From NCBI GenBank assembly GCA_910577955.1, contig CAJTNC010000017.1, forward strand, positions 1 through 64,000: 64,000 nt of DNA, read 5' to 3'. The notes under the pieces were generated by a model. It searched no databases and had not been told where the DNA came from. It saw only the letters and a list, made by a program, of their open reading frames with translations. A program made the position numbers and the translations under genes. Of the stretch, positions 34,520 through 43,930 are shown one piece after another; positions within the stretch are counted from its first letter, which is position 1, and each line of letters opens with the position of its first letter. This DNA comes from an uncultured Lachnospiraceae bacterium (GTDB taxonomy: Bacteria > Bacillota > Clostridia > Lachnospirales > Lachnospiraceae).

Positions 34520-35812
34520 ATGGAACAATATTATAAAAATTTAGGCATCTCGCCCGATGTTTACCGATTTTGCCAAAGGATCTGGGAATCTCTGGCAGAG
34601 CGCTTTGCAAAGATCGACGCGGTGTCCGAGGCAAATCAGTTGAAAGTTTTAAAGGCCCTGCAGGAAAATCAGGTGTCTGAGGCCTGTATGCTTGGCACCA
34701 CCGGCTACGGCTACAACGATCTCGGACGGGATACTCTGGAAAAAGTATACGCCGGCATCTTTCACACGGAGGATGCGTTGGTGCGTCCTCAGATCACCTG
34801 TGGAACCCATGCTCTGGCGTTAGCGCTTATGAGCAATCTGCGCCCGGGTGACGAACTTCTCTCGCCGGTGGGAAAGCCCTACGATACGCTGGAAGAGGTC
34901 ATCGGGATCCGGCCCTCGAAAGGATCTTTGGCGGAGTACGGCATCACCTATGCGCAGGTGGATCTGCTGTCTGACGGCGGCTTTGATTATGCGGGCATCG
35001 AAAAAGCCATAAACGAACGGACGAAGCTTGTGACGATCCAGCGGTCAAAGGGATACGCCACAAGACCCACGTTGTCCGTGGAGAGAATCGGCGAACTGAT
35101 CGCTTTCATCAAAAATATAAAACCGGATGTCATCTGTATGGTGGACAACTGCTACGGGGAGTTTGTGGAAATTATTGAACCCACGGATGTGGGGGCGGAT
35201 ATGGCGGTGGGCTCCCTGATCAAAAACCCCGGAGGAGGCCTTGCCCCGATCGGCGGTTACATTGCCGGAAAAAAGGAATGCGTCGAAAATGCGGCTTTTC
35301 GTCTCACAAGCCCGGGGCTCGGGAAAGAGGTTGGGGCTTCGCTTGGGATTTTGAGCAGTTTCTACGAGGGACTGTTTTTGGCGCCGGGGGTGACGGCGGC
35401 CGCGTTAAAGGGCGCGGTCTTTGCTGCCAATGTCTATGAAAAGCTTGGCTTCTCCGTGGTTCCCGACAACAGCGAAGAGCGGCACGATATCATTCAGGCG
35501 GTGAGTTTTGGGAAGCCGGAAGCTCTGATCGCTTTCTGCGAGGGCATTCAGGCCGCATCCCCGGTGGATTCCCATGTGCGGCCGGAGCCGTGGGCAATGC
35601 CGGGATATGACAGCGATGTCATTATGGCCGCCGGTGCCTTTGTCTCCGGTTCCTCCATCGAACTGTCCGCAGACGGTCCGTTAAAAGAGCCCTATGCGGC
35701 CTATTTTCAGGGCGGAATCACTTGGCAGCATGCGAAATTCGGCATTATGCGTTCCCTGCAGTCTCTTGTCGATAAGGGGATCATTTCATCGGATTTTCAG
35801 AAGTTATGCTGA
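34520..35812 (+). CDS. Methionine gamma-lyase family (aluminium-resistance-like) PLP protein
   Basis: About 430 residues, fold-type I PLP enzyme of the YnbB/Alu_resistance family. Visible are MLGTTGYGYNDLGRDTLEKVYA, the TCGTHALALAL cofactor region, MVDNCYGEFVE and the Schiff-base lysine in SLIKNPGGGLAP. The reaction is not established; the family was named for an aluminium-resistance phenotype and distant similarity to methionine gamma-lyase. I start at 34520 (MEQYYKNLGIS) with AAGGAG 13 nt upstream; ATG at 34493 and TTG at 34469 are alternatives. It is often found beside miaA and mutL, as here. Confidence 0.85.
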   Translation: MEQYYKNLGISPDVYRFCQRIWESLAERFAKIDAVSEANQLKVLKALQENQVSEACMLGTTGYGYNDLGRDTLEKVYAGIFHTEDALVRPQITCGTHALALALMSNLRPGDELLSPVGKPYDTLEEVIGIRPSKGSLAEYGITYAQVDLLSDGGFDYAGIEKAINERTKLVTIQRSKGYATRPTLSVERIGELIAFIKNIKPDVICMVDNCYGEFVEIIEPTDVGADMAVGSLIKNPGGGLAPIGGYIAGKKECVENAAFRLTSPGLGKEVGASLGILSSFYEGLFLAPGVTAAALKGAVFAANVYEKLGFSVVPDNSEERHDIIQAVSFGKPEALIAFCEGIQAASPVDSHVRPEPWAMPGYDSDVIMAAGAFVSGSSIELSADGPLKEPYAAYFQGGITWQHAKFGIMRSLQSLVDKGIISSDFQKLC

Positions 35813-35983
35813 CAAATTTTGTCTAAATTTTATATACAGATTTTGAATTATGTGGTAGTATGTTAAAAGTGGTAAAACACTTGGAGGGATAATATCCTGT
35901 CAAAATGCAGGAATAAGATTCCATATTTTGTAAATACTAGATAAAAATGCAAGCCTTTGTCCGGAGAGTGGGAAGGAAGGCAT

Positions 35984-36676
35984 ATGCATTCATATGAGTT
36001 GATGCCCTATGAGATCGTGAAGGCGTATGGGGCAAAAGAGCTGGGAGACGATGAACTTCTGGCGGTGTTTATCAGGACAGGCACAAAGGACGAGAACGCG
36101 GTAAGCGTCGCGAACCGTATCTTAAACAGTTTTCCGGAGAGAAATCTTTTGGGACTTTGTCATATACCGTGGCGGGAGCTGATGAAAATCCCCGGCATTG
36201 GCGAGGTAAAAGCTATCCGGCTAAAGTGTCTGGCAGAACTTGCCGGACGGATCTCTAAAGCGGAGGCAAAAAAGGGACTGCGGTTTGACAGACCCGATAC
36301 GGTATGGCGCTATTACAAAGAAAGCCTGCGGCATGAAGAGCGGGAGAGGGTTCTTTTGATCATGTTGGATCAAAAACTGCAGCTGATCGCCGACGCTGTT
36401 CTTTCCATAGGAACGATCAGGGAGTCTGTCCTCTCACCGAGGGAACTTTTCTTGACGGCGCTTGGAGAAAAAGCGGTGCAGATCATGCTGCTGCACAATC
36501 ACCCCAGCGGCGATCCGGAACCCAGCAGAGCGGATTTAGAGATCACGGAGCGGGTGAGGATGCTTGGGGCAATGATGGAGATACCGCTTGTGGATCACAT
36601 AATCATCGGAGATAAAACATATTGCAGTATGCGGGAGAACGGTTATTTTAACGAAAACGTCTATCCTGCAGGATGA
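35984..36676 (+). CDS. radC: RadC family JAB-domain protein
   Basis: A 230-residue protein with an N-terminal helix-hairpin-helix region (LMKIPGIGEVKAIRLK) and a C-terminal JAMM/MPN+ metal motif HNHPSGDPEPS, with a later VDHIIIG strand. The earlier link of RadC to DNA repair has been withdrawn; its function is unknown, although related JAB proteins are metallo-proteases. GGAAGGAAGG precedes the ATG at 35984, which decides the start over a TTG at 35957. RadC upstream of mreBCD is the normal Firmicutes order. Confidence 0.92.
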   Translation: MHSYELMPYEIVKAYGAKELGDDELLAVFIRTGTKDENAVSVANRILNSFPERNLLGLCHIPWRELMKIPGIGEVKAIRLKCLAELAGRISKAEAKKGLRFDRPDTVWRYYKESLRHEERERVLLIMLDQKLQLIADAVLSIGTIRESVLSPRELFLTALGEKAVQIMLLHNHPSGDPEPSRADLEITERVRMLGAMMEIPLVDHIIIGDKTYCSMRENGYFNENVYPAG

Positions 36677-36689
36677 AAGGAGTACAGTT

Positions 36690-37700
36690 TTGGCTAACAA
36701 TATTTTCGGTATCGATCTGGGGACAAACAATATTAAGATATACAACAAGAACGACGACTCTATCATGGTGGAAAAGAATATGATCGCCATCGAAAATAAG
36801 AAGAATCTGTTTGCCTATGGAGATTCCGCATATGAAATGTATGAGAAAGCCCCCGGCAATATTCAGATATCTTACCCGTTATGCAACGGTGTGATTGCTG
36901 ATATCCACAATATGGAAACGTTGGTCCGCTATTTTATCACCGACCTCTCCAAGGGAACTATCAAGCCGGCTGATTTTTATATCGCCGTGCCGACGGACGT
37001 GACGGAAGTCGAGAAGAGAGCTTTTTACGACTTGATTCGCGACGCAGGCGTCAAAGCAAAACGGATAATGATCGTGGAAAAGGCGGTGGCAGACGGTCTG
37101 GGACTGGATATCGATGTGAAAAATTCTCAGGGCGTGCTGGTGGTCAACGTAGGATACGACACCACAGAAGTTTCCATCCTTTCACTGGGCGGTATTGTAC
37201 TGAGCCGTCTGATCAAAGTGGGAGGTCTCAAGTTTGATGACGCAATACGGGCGGCGGTTCGAAAAGAATTCAGCCTCCTGATCGGCGGAAAGACTGCAGA
37301 GAACGTGAAGTTTTCCCTCGCGGAACTTGAAAAAGAAGGAAAGAACGCGCAGGTGTTCGGACGGGACATCGTGACCGGGCTGCCTGTGGAGCGGGATATC
37401 CCCACAAATTTGATCGACACATGTCTGACCGAAAACTTTAATATGATCATCGACAACGTAAAAGTGATCCTTGAGCGGACACCGCCGGAGCTTGCGGCGG
37501 ATATTTACAGGCACGGTATTTTCCTGACAGGCGGCGCATCTCAGGTGAGCCATCTGGCGGAACTGATCAGCGTGGGCACGGGTTTAAAAGTCAATGTGGC
37601 CGCTGAACCCATGAACAGCGTAGTGCTCGGCATTGCCAAGATCATCAAGGATGATAACTATAAATCCGTAGCATATTCTATTGAAGGAATGAGTAAATGA
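36690..37700 (+). CDS. mreB: Rod-shape determining actin homologue MreB
   Basis: A 336-residue actin-fold ATPase that guides the elongation machinery along the inner membrane. Signatures are GIDLGTNNIKIY (phosphate 1), PTDVTEVEKRA, VEKAVADGLGLDI, NVGYDTTEVSIL (phosphate 2) and FLTGGASQVSHL (adenosine). It starts with TTG at 36690, supported by GAAAGGAG upstream and by family alignment (MANNIFGIDLG); no ATG is available. mreC overlaps its end by 4 nt. Whether it is MreB or an Mbl/MreBH paralogue cannot be decided, but the link to mreCD favours MreB. Confidence 0.95.
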   Translation: MANNIFGIDLGTNNIKIYNKNDDSIMVEKNMIAIENKKNLFAYGDSAYEMYEKAPGNIQISYPLCNGVIADIHNMETLVRYFITDLSKGTIKPADFYIAVPTDVTEVEKRAFYDLIRDAGVKAKRIMIVEKAVADGLGLDIDVKNSQGVLVVNVGYDTTEVSILSLGGIVLSRLIKVGGLKFDDAIRAAVRKEFSLLIGGKTAENVKFSLAELEKEGKNAQVFGRDIVTGLPVERDIPTNLIDTCLTENFNMIIDNVKVILERTPPELAADIYRHGIFLTGGASQVSHLAELISVGTGLKVNVAAEPMNSVVLGIAKIIKDDNYKSVAYSIEGMSK

Positions 37701-38566
37701 GTCCAGTAATAAAACCAAAAGGAGAAAAATTTACGCTGCCGGGTAAATATCTCCTTTTTATTTTAACGATCCTGTGCACCGGACTGATGGTTTTAACTTT
37801 TACTACATCAGCGCTGAGCACGCCGCTGTCCTATGCCGCAGGGTTTCTTGTGGTTCCCTTTGAAAAGGGTATTTCCAAAGTGGGCAGTTATTTGAACGAG
37901 CGCACCGAGATGCTGCAGGAAATACAGCATTTAATAGAAGAAAATGAATCTTTAAAGCAGCAGGTGGCGGATCTGACAGGGGAAAATATTTCCCTCCAGC
38001 AGGATCGATTTGAACTGACAAACTTACGGCAGCTCTACCAACTGGATGCAGAGTATGCAGACTATGAAAAGATCGGCGCCAGAGTGATTTCCAAGGACAG
38101 CGGCAACTGGTATCATTCCTTTGTGATCGACAAGGGGACTGACGACGGCATCGAAGAGAACATGAATGTGATAGCCGGAACAGGTCTGGTAGGAAGGGTC
38201 GCCTCCACAGGGAAAAACTGGGCGAAGGTCACGACGATCATCAGCGATAACGTGAGCGCCAGCGGTACGGTTTTGTCTACTTCCGACAATATAGTCGTCA
38301 CGGGAAATCTGGAGACTTACGCGGAAGGACGGATCGAATTCAGCAAACTGATCGACGAAAAAAATCAAGTGGTGGAGGGAGATAAGATCGTAACTTCCAA
38401 CATCAGCGATCACTATCTGCCGGGAATACTGATTGGATACATATCCGGTATAAATACAGATTCCAACAATCTGACCAAGTCGGGTTACGTGACGCCGGCT
38501 GTAGATTTTTCTCATCTGGAGGAAGTGCTGATCATTTTGGAACAAAAACAGACGATTGAGGATTAA
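37697..38566 (+). CDS. mreC: Rod-shape determining protein MreC
   Basis: A 289-residue protein with a short cytoplasmic tail, one span (about 17-37), a coiled-coil (about 72-108; EENESLKQQVADLTGENISL) and two beta domains outside the membrane, with the VIAGTGLVGRV motif of the family. It bridges MreB/MreD to PBP2. Its ATG overlaps the mreB stop; mreD starts immediately after its stop (no gap). Confidence 0.94.
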   Translation: MSPVIKPKGEKFTLPGKYLLFILTILCTGLMVLTFTTSALSTPLSYAAGFLVVPFEKGISKVGSYLNERTEMLQEIQHLIEENESLKQQVADLTGENISLQQDRFELTNLRQLYQLDAEYADYEKIGARVISKDSGNWYHSFVIDKGTDDGIEENMNVIAGTGLVGRVASTGKNWAKVTTIISDNVSASGTVLSTSDNIVVTGNLETYAEGRIEFSKLIDEKNQVVEGDKIVTSNISDHYLPGILIGYISGINTDSNNLTKSGYVTPAVDFSHLEEVLIILEQKQTIED

Positions 38567-39094
38567 ATGAGAAAAAGAATCTTATCTATTTTATTTTATT
38601 TCATCATGTTTTTCTGCTTTTTGCTGCAATGTACGCTGTTCAAACGTTTGAGTTTCGGCGGGATCAGCCCTAATCTCCTGATCATTACGACCACTTCCAT
38701 CGGTTTTATGCGGGGAGAGAAACCGGGGCTTTTGGCCGGATTCGTCAGCGGGCTGTTTGTGGATATTTTCTTCGGCGATGTGATCGGGCTGTACGCCATG
38801 CTCTATATGTACATTGGCTTTTTAAACGGAAAATTCAGCAAGATCTTTTACCCGGAAGATCTGAAACTGCCGTTAGCGCTCATCACACTGAGCGATCTGT
38901 CTTTCGGCATGGTCTGCTACATTGTATTGTTTTTACTGCGGGGACGGCTAAATTTCCCCTATTTTTTCTTTCGCATTATTCTGCCGGAAACGGTGTACAC
39001 ACTGGTGATGGGAATCGTGCTGTATCCGATTTTGCTCACCTTGTATAAACGGCTGAATATAGATGAAGACAGGAGCGAGACAGAATTTGTTTGA
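38567..39094 (+). CDS. mreD: Rod-shape determining protein MreD
   Basis: A 175-residue protein with about five to six membrane spans. The segment GFMRGEKPGLLAGFVSGLFVD and FGDVIGLYAMLYMYIGFLNG are typical of Firmicutes MreD. It starts directly after the mreC stop and its end overlaps the PBP2 gene by up to 32 nt. Part of the elongasome membrane complex. Confidence 0.92.
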   Translation: MRKRILSILFYFIMFFCFLLQCTLFKRLSFGGISPNLLIITTTSIGFMRGEKPGLLAGFVSGLFVDIFFGDVIGLYAMLYMYIGFLNGKFSKIFYPEDLKLPLALITLSDLSFGMVCYIVLFLLRGRLNFPYFFFRIILPETVYTLVMGIVLYPILLTLYKRLNIDEDRSETEFV

Positions 39095-41957
39095 CCAGAT
39101 AAAAGATAAAATTTTAAATATGATACTTTCGAGAGAGTTCGTGCTGATCCTCGCCCTTGCGCTTTGCTGCGGCGTATTGATCCGTCAACTTTTTACGCTT
39201 CAGATCGTAAACGGGGCTTCCTATTTGGAAAACTTTCAGTTGACGATCCGTAAGGAACGTTCGATCCCTGCCGCCAGAGGAAATATTTACGACAGGAACG
39301 GTAAATTGCTTGCCTATAATGAGCTGGCATATTCCGTGACCATCGAGGACGTGTATGAATCCGGCAGGACGAAAAACCGGGATATCAACGACACCATCTA
39401 CAAGGTGATCTCCATGATAGAGGAGAGCGGAGACGAGGTCATCAGCGATTTTGAGATATATCTGGATTCTTCCGGCAATTACCAGTACAACGTAAGCGAT
39501 AACACATTGCTTAGGTTTCTCGGCGATGTGTACGGCAGAGCCGATCTGAGCAAACTGGAATACAAGGAGCGGACGGCAACGCCCGACGATGTAGTGGCTT
39601 TTTTGTGCAGTTCTGATAAATACGGTGTGGGAACTTACACGGAAAATGAGGAGGGAAAGCTTGAGCTTTCACCCGGTGAGGGCTACACAAAGGAGGAGAT
39701 CCTGAAGATTTTGACGGTACGGTTTGCGCTTTCTTCCAACAGTTACCAAAAATATATCGCCACCACCATCGCCAACGATGTAAACGAAAAGACAGTGGCG
39801 GTGGTCAGTGAAAATATTCAGTATCTGGACGGGGTAAATATCGCGGAGGATACGATTCGCAAATATGTGAACAGCGTCTATTTCAGCCATATCATCGGCT
39901 ATACCGGCAAGATCCCCTCTGAGAAGCTTGCGGAGTATACGGAGAGAGATTCCACCTATTCGCTGAACGATCAGGTGGGGGTTGCCGGTATCGAGTCCTC
40001 GATGGAAAATATTTTGCGGGGGAAAAAAGGTTCTGAAGTCATTTATGTGGACAGCTTCGGAAAAGTGATCGAATCTACTGATTATGTGGAACCGGGAGCC
40101 GGAAACGATATCTATCTTACTCTGGATACGGAACTGCAGGCGGCTGCCTACAATATTTTGGAGCAGAAGATCGCAGGTATCGTGGTTTCCCGCATTCGCA
40201 ATATCAAAGAATATGTGCCAAAAGAAAACGCGAAAAGTTCCGCGATCCTGATTCCGATCTACGATGTCTACAATGCGTTAGTAGAGAACAGCATTATCGA
40301 TATCTCCCATTTTACGGAGCCTGCGGCAAAGGAGACAGAGCGGATCGTCGCCGATAAATATGAAAAGAGAAAAGAGGATGTGCTTGAATCTCTGCGGGAG
40401 GAACTGCTTGAGACAAAGACTCCGTATGATAAACTTTCCACGGAATATCAGGTTTATATGCTGTACATTGTCTCTCTTTTGGGAAACAATAATATTATTC
40501 TGACCGATGAAATAGACGATACGGATGAGATCTATCTGGCATGGCGGCAGGATGAGAATATTCCGTTGGAACAGTATCTGCGGCATTGCATTGCAAAACG
40601 CTGGATCGACGTGACAAAGCTGGAACTTGAAAACGATTATGCGGATTCGGAGGAGATATACGGAAAACTTGTTGAGTATATTCTGAAAAAACTGGATTCA
40701 GATTCCACTTTTCAAAAGCGGATCTACCGCTATATGATCAAGCAGGATATCGTGAGCGACAGGGAGATCTGCCAGATCCTCTGTGAGCAGAAAATTGTGG
40801 AAGTGGATTCCGATGTAGAAAGCCGCCTGTATAACGGCGGAATATCAGCCTATCAGTTTATGCTGGACCGCATCTCGAATCTGGATATCACGCCTGCCCA
40901 GCTTGCTTTAGAACCCTGTTCCGGCTCTATGGTTGTAACGGATGTCAATAACGGAGATGTTCTGGCGCTCGTATCTTACCCCGGGTATGATACGAACAGG
41001 CTTGCCAATTCCATCGACGCGGAATACTATGCGAAGCTGATGAATGACGAGGCTCGCCCGATGTACAGCAGAGCTACGCAGGAGAGGACGGCGCCGGGAT
41101 CCACTTATAAGATGGTTTCGGCCACGGCAGGGCTGATGGAGGGGGCTATCTCCCTTTCTTCCACCATAAACTGCGCAGGGCCTTTCGAAAAAATCACGCC
41201 GTCGCCCAGATGCCACATTTATCCCGGTGCTCACGGCAATATGAATGTGATCACCAGTATCGAAAAATCCTGCAACAGTTTCTTTTATGAGATGGGATAC
41301 AGACTGGGGTCTCTGGGAGATTCCTACAAGAGCGATCGCGGTACGGATATCCTTGCAAAATATGCGGATATGTACGGACTTTCCGAAACCTCAGGCCTTG
41401 AACTCGAGGAATCCGATCCTAAGATATCCACAGAAGATGCTGTTCGTTCCTCTATCGGGCAGGGCAATAATAACTACACAACGGCGCAGATCGCCCGTTA
41501 TGTGACGACAGTGGCCAACAGCGGAACCTGCTACAATCTGACGCTGATCGACAAGATTACCGATAAAAACGGTACTCTGTTAGACGACAGGAACGCCGAA
41601 GTACGCAACTATGTGGAGATGGATGAAAGTTACTGGAATGCGATCCACACCGGAATGCGGGGCGTTGTAGAGAGAATGGCCTACTATGAAGATCTTGGAG
41701 TCAATGTGGCGGGAAAAACCGGAACGGCAGAACAGTCAGAGCGACATCCGAACCACGCTCTGTTCGTCAGTTATGCGCCCTATGAAGAACCGGAGATTTC
41801 CGTGACAGTTCGTATTACCAACGGTTATTCTTCCTCCTACGCCGCGCGGACGGCAAAGGACTTTTATACATATTACTATAAACTGGACGACGAGGATAAT
41901 ATTCTGACCGGTCAGGCAACAGAAAACTTGGGTAATACTGTTATACAGGGAGATTAG
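39063..41957 (+). CDS. mrdA: Penicillin-binding protein 2 (elongation transpeptidase) with large insertion
   Basis: A 964-residue class B PBP; relatives are usually 600-720. One span (about 25-48), a dimer domain (SIPAARGNIYDRNGKLLAYNE) and the C-terminal transpeptidase with S680 (GSTYK), the S736-C-N738 triad and K885-T-G. It cross-links wall peptides during elongation, with RodA as glycosyltransferase. Between TLDTELQAAAYNILEQ (about 351-366) and GSMVVTDVNNGDVLAL (about 620) lies an extra ~250 residues, mainly charged helices, where standard PBP2s have a short linker. The ATG at 39063 has a poor SD; a TTG at 39087 has AGGAG 11 nt upstream and may be the real start. Confidence 0.92.
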   Translation: MKTGARQNLFDQIKDKILNMILSREFVLILALALCCGVLIRQLFTLQIVNGASYLENFQLTIRKERSIPAARGNIYDRNGKLLAYNELAYSVTIEDVYESGRTKNRDINDTIYKVISMIEESGDEVISDFEIYLDSSGNYQYNVSDNTLLRFLGDVYGRADLSKLEYKERTATPDDVVAFLCSSDKYGVGTYTENEEGKLELSPGEGYTKEEILKILTVRFALSSNSYQKYIATTIANDVNEKTVAVVSENIQYLDGVNIAEDTIRKYVNSVYFSHIIGYTGKIPSEKLAEYTERDSTYSLNDQVGVAGIESSMENILRGKKGSEVIYVDSFGKVIESTDYVEPGAGNDIYLTLDTELQAAAYNILEQKIAGIVVSRIRNIKEYVPKENAKSSAILIPIYDVYNALVENSIIDISHFTEPAAKETERIVADKYEKRKEDVLESLREELLETKTPYDKLSTEYQVYMLYIVSLLGNNNIILTDEIDDTDEIYLAWRQDENIPLEQYLRHCIAKRWIDVTKLELENDYADSEEIYGKLVEYILKKLDSDSTFQKRIYRYMIKQDIVSDREICQILCEQKIVEVDSDVESRLYNGGISAYQFMLDRISNLDITPAQLALEPCSGSMVVTDVNNGDVLALVSYPGYDTNRLANSIDAEYYAKLMNDEARPMYSRATQERTAPGSTYKMVSATAGLMEGAISLSSTINCAGPFEKITPSPRCHIYPGAHGNMNVITSIEKSCNSFFYEMGYRLGSLGDSYKSDRGTDILAKYADMYGLSETSGLELEESDPKISTEDAVRSSIGQGNNNYTTAQIARYVTTVANSGTCYNLTLIDKITDKNGTLLDDRNAEVRNYVEMDESYWNAIHTGMRGVVERMAYYEDLGVNVAGKTGTAEQSERHPNHALFVSYAPYEEPEISVTVRITNGYSSSYAARTAKDFYTYYYKLDDEDNILTGQATENLGNTVIQGD

Positions 41958-41987
41958 TGAAAAATACAAGTCAGAAATGAGGCTGAG

Positions 41988-42686
41988 ATGAAAGAACGTT
42001 TGTTTACGTTGAAAAGTTACCAGAGAGGACTGGCGCTTCAAATTAAACCGGAAGCGGACATGGAAACATTACTACAGGAATTACAGGAAAAATTCAGAAA
42101 CTCCAGACAATTTTTCGGAAATATGCAGGTTGGTCTTGCGATCACCGGCAGAGAATTGACGAAAGAGGAAGAGGATAGTATTCTGGATGTGATCGAAGAA
42201 AACTCCGATCTGCAGATCGTCTGTCTGATCGGAAAAGATGAGACTATCCGATCACTGTTAGAAGATGCTTTCGAGAAAGATCCTGAAACGGAGAAGCTGC
42301 CGAAGGCAGACGGACAATTTTACAGAGGAACATTAAAAAAAGATCAGAGTCTGGAAACGGAACATTCAGTCATCATTGTTGGGGATGTGAATCCCGGAGC
42401 AAAAGTATTTTCCAAGCGGGATGTGATTGTTCTCGGTTCGCTCCGCGGAGAGGTTCATGCCGGAATCGGCTCGGAGGAGGATGAGGGACATTTTGTCTGT
42501 GCACTGGAATTTTCTCCGGAAAAACTAAAAATCGGCAGCAATAAATACAAAAAGAAACCGGAAAAGCATTTCTGGCCGGATTCTTATAAAAAATCACCGA
42601 AGATAGCCACCCTGCAGGGGGGAGAGATTATTGTAAAACCTGTCACAAAAGAATTACTGGGACAGCTAACGCTCACGGAATATTGA
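41988..42686 (+). CDS. minC: Septum-site determining protein MinC
   Basis: A 232-residue inhibitor of FtsZ assembly away from midcell. The N-terminal domain (about 1-100) is followed by a right-handed beta-helix with the family core SVIIVGDVNPGAKVFSKRDV then VLGSLRGEVHAG, which dimerises and binds MinD. The last ~35 residues are divergent. GAGGCTGAG precedes the ATG. minD starts 120 nt downstream, and the gap carries two back-to-back palindromes. Confidence 0.92.
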   Translation: MKERLFTLKSYQRGLALQIKPEADMETLLQELQEKFRNSRQFFGNMQVGLAITGRELTKEEEDSILDVIEENSDLQIVCLIGKDETIRSLLEDAFEKDPETEKLPKADGQFYRGTLKKDQSLETEHSVIIVGDVNPGAKVFSKRDVIVLGSLRGEVHAGIGSEEDEGHFVCALEFSPEKLKIGSNKYKKKPEKHFWPDSYKKSPKIATLQGGEIIVKPVTKELLGQLTLTEY

Positions 42687-42720
42687 CCTATTTGGTCATC
42701 ACATGTGACTAATCCGGTCA
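42684..42720 (+). promoter_or_regulatory. Two back-to-back TGACY-N5-RGTCA palindromes between minC and minD
   Basis: TGACCTATTTGGTCA (42684-42698) and TGACTAATCCGGTCA (42706-42720), 7 nt apart. Together they form a larger imperfect palindrome, TTGACC...GGTCAA. The first begins inside the minC stop codon. A protein-binding site or a pair of mRNA hairpins between minC and minD is possible. Confidence 0.5.
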
Positions 42721-42806
42721 ATAAGAAGTGTGAGAAGGTTTGCCCGGTGGACGACAAAATCACGAAAAGATCCGTTTTCCGGATCATGGAAAGAGAGGTA
42801 AATTAT

Positions 42807-43598
42807 ATGAGTGAAGTAATTGTCGTCACGTCAGGGAAAGGCGGTGTTGGAAAGACCACAACATGCGCAAACGTAGGAACAGGTCTTGCAAAACTGGGCA
42901 AAAAGGTACTGCTCATCGATACGGACATCGGTCTGCGAAATCTGGATGTGGTTATGGGGCTGGAAAACCGGATCGTCTATAATCTTGTGGATGTGGCGGA
43001 GGGAAAGTGCCGTGCGAAGCAGGCCATGATCAAGGACAAGCGTCACCCGGGACTTTGTCTTTTGCCGTCGGCCCAGACCAGAGATAAATCGGCGGTGAAA
43101 CCGGAACAGATGGTAAAGCTTATCGATCAGTTGAAAAATCAGTTTGATTACATTTTGTTGGACTGTCCGGCCGGCATCGAACAAGGTTTCAAAAATGCCA
43201 TAGCGGGAGCAGACAGAGCTCTGGTCGTTACGACGCCGGAGGTTTCCGCAATCCGGGATGCAGACCGGATCATCGGTCTTTTGGAGGCCAACGGTTTTGA
43301 AAAGATCGATCTGATCATCAACCGACTTAGGTACGATATGATAAAACGCGGGGATATGATGTCCTCAGCGGATGTAGTTGATATATTGTCTATTCCTCTG
43401 ATCGGCATTGTGCCTGATGATGAGAGCGTAGTCGTTTCGACAAATCAGGGTGAGCCCGTTGTGGGCAGTTTCACAATGGCCGGTGAAGCATACCGGAATA
43501 TCTGTCATCGGATCCTCGGTGAGGAAGTTCCTTTTATTGAGTTTGAAAAGGGATTTTCGTTCTGGACTAAGGTGACCGGCATATTCCGGAAAAATTGA
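42807..43598 (+). CDS. minD: Septum-site determining ATPase MinD
   Basis: A 263-residue deviant-Walker A ATPase. KGGVGKTTT at residues 11-19 with the signature K11, DTDIGLRNLD, and the C-terminal amphipathic membrane-targeting helix (GFSFWTKVTGIFRKN). It recruits MinC to the membrane and is cycled by MinE. GAGAGG lies 8 nt before the ATG at 42807; the more upstream start at 42705 (a GTG) lies inside the intergenic palindrome and is rejected. Confidence 0.96.
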   Translation: MSEVIVVTSGKGGVGKTTTCANVGTGLAKLGKKVLLIDTDIGLRNLDVVMGLENRIVYNLVDVAEGKCRAKQAMIKDKRHPGLCLLPSAQTRDKSAVKPEQMVKLIDQLKNQFDYILLDCPAGIEQGFKNAIAGADRALVVTTPEVSAIRDADRIIGLLEANGFEKIDLIINRLRYDMIKRGDMMSSADVVDILSIPLIGIVPDDESVVVSTNQGEPVVGSFTMAGEAYRNICHRILGEEVPFIEFEKGFSFWTKVTGIFRKN

Positions 43599-43615
43599 AA
43601 AGGGGGGGAGCAAAT

Positions 43616-43903
43616 ATGAAGTTACATCGATTTTTTCAAAAGAGAAGTTCCAGCAATATTGCAAAGGACAGACTGAAGATATTGCTCATTTCCGACAGGG
43701 TGAATTGTTCACCGGAGATGATGAATATGATAAAAAATGATATCGCAGGAGTGATATCCCGTTACATGAAAATAGATGAAGAGAGCATGGAGGTGCAGAT
43801 CACCAAGAAAAACAGTGTCGGAGCATCCAGAAAGTCACCGTTTTTGTACGTGAACATACCGATTCTTGACCTGTCCTCCACGTCCTCCGGAAAACTGTTG
43901 TAG
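43616..43903 (+). CDS. minE: Cell-division topological specificity factor MinE
   Basis: A 95-residue MinE with the anti-MinCD helix region (about 10-35; IAKDRLKILLISDR) and the C-terminal topological domain (about 36-88). It stimulates MinD ATPase, so this organism probably has an oscillating MinCDE system rather than the DivIVA-anchored MinCDJ of Bacillus. The start at 43616 has AGGGGGGAGC just upstream; the ATG at 43595 would overlap the minD stop. Confidence 0.93.
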   Translation: MKLHRFFQKRSSSNIAKDRLKILLISDRVNCSPEMMNMIKNDIAGVISRYMKIDEESMEVQITKKNSVGASRKSPFLYVNIPILDLSSTSSGKLL

Positions 43904-43930
43904 GGTGCGGCAGGCCCGTAGGTGTAAGAT

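Noticed and set aside
35813..35983. Structured RNA before radC
   Set aside because: Small hairpins (AAGTG/CACTT, GGAT/ATCC) are weak and AT-rich; no consistent fold or promoter pair was found.
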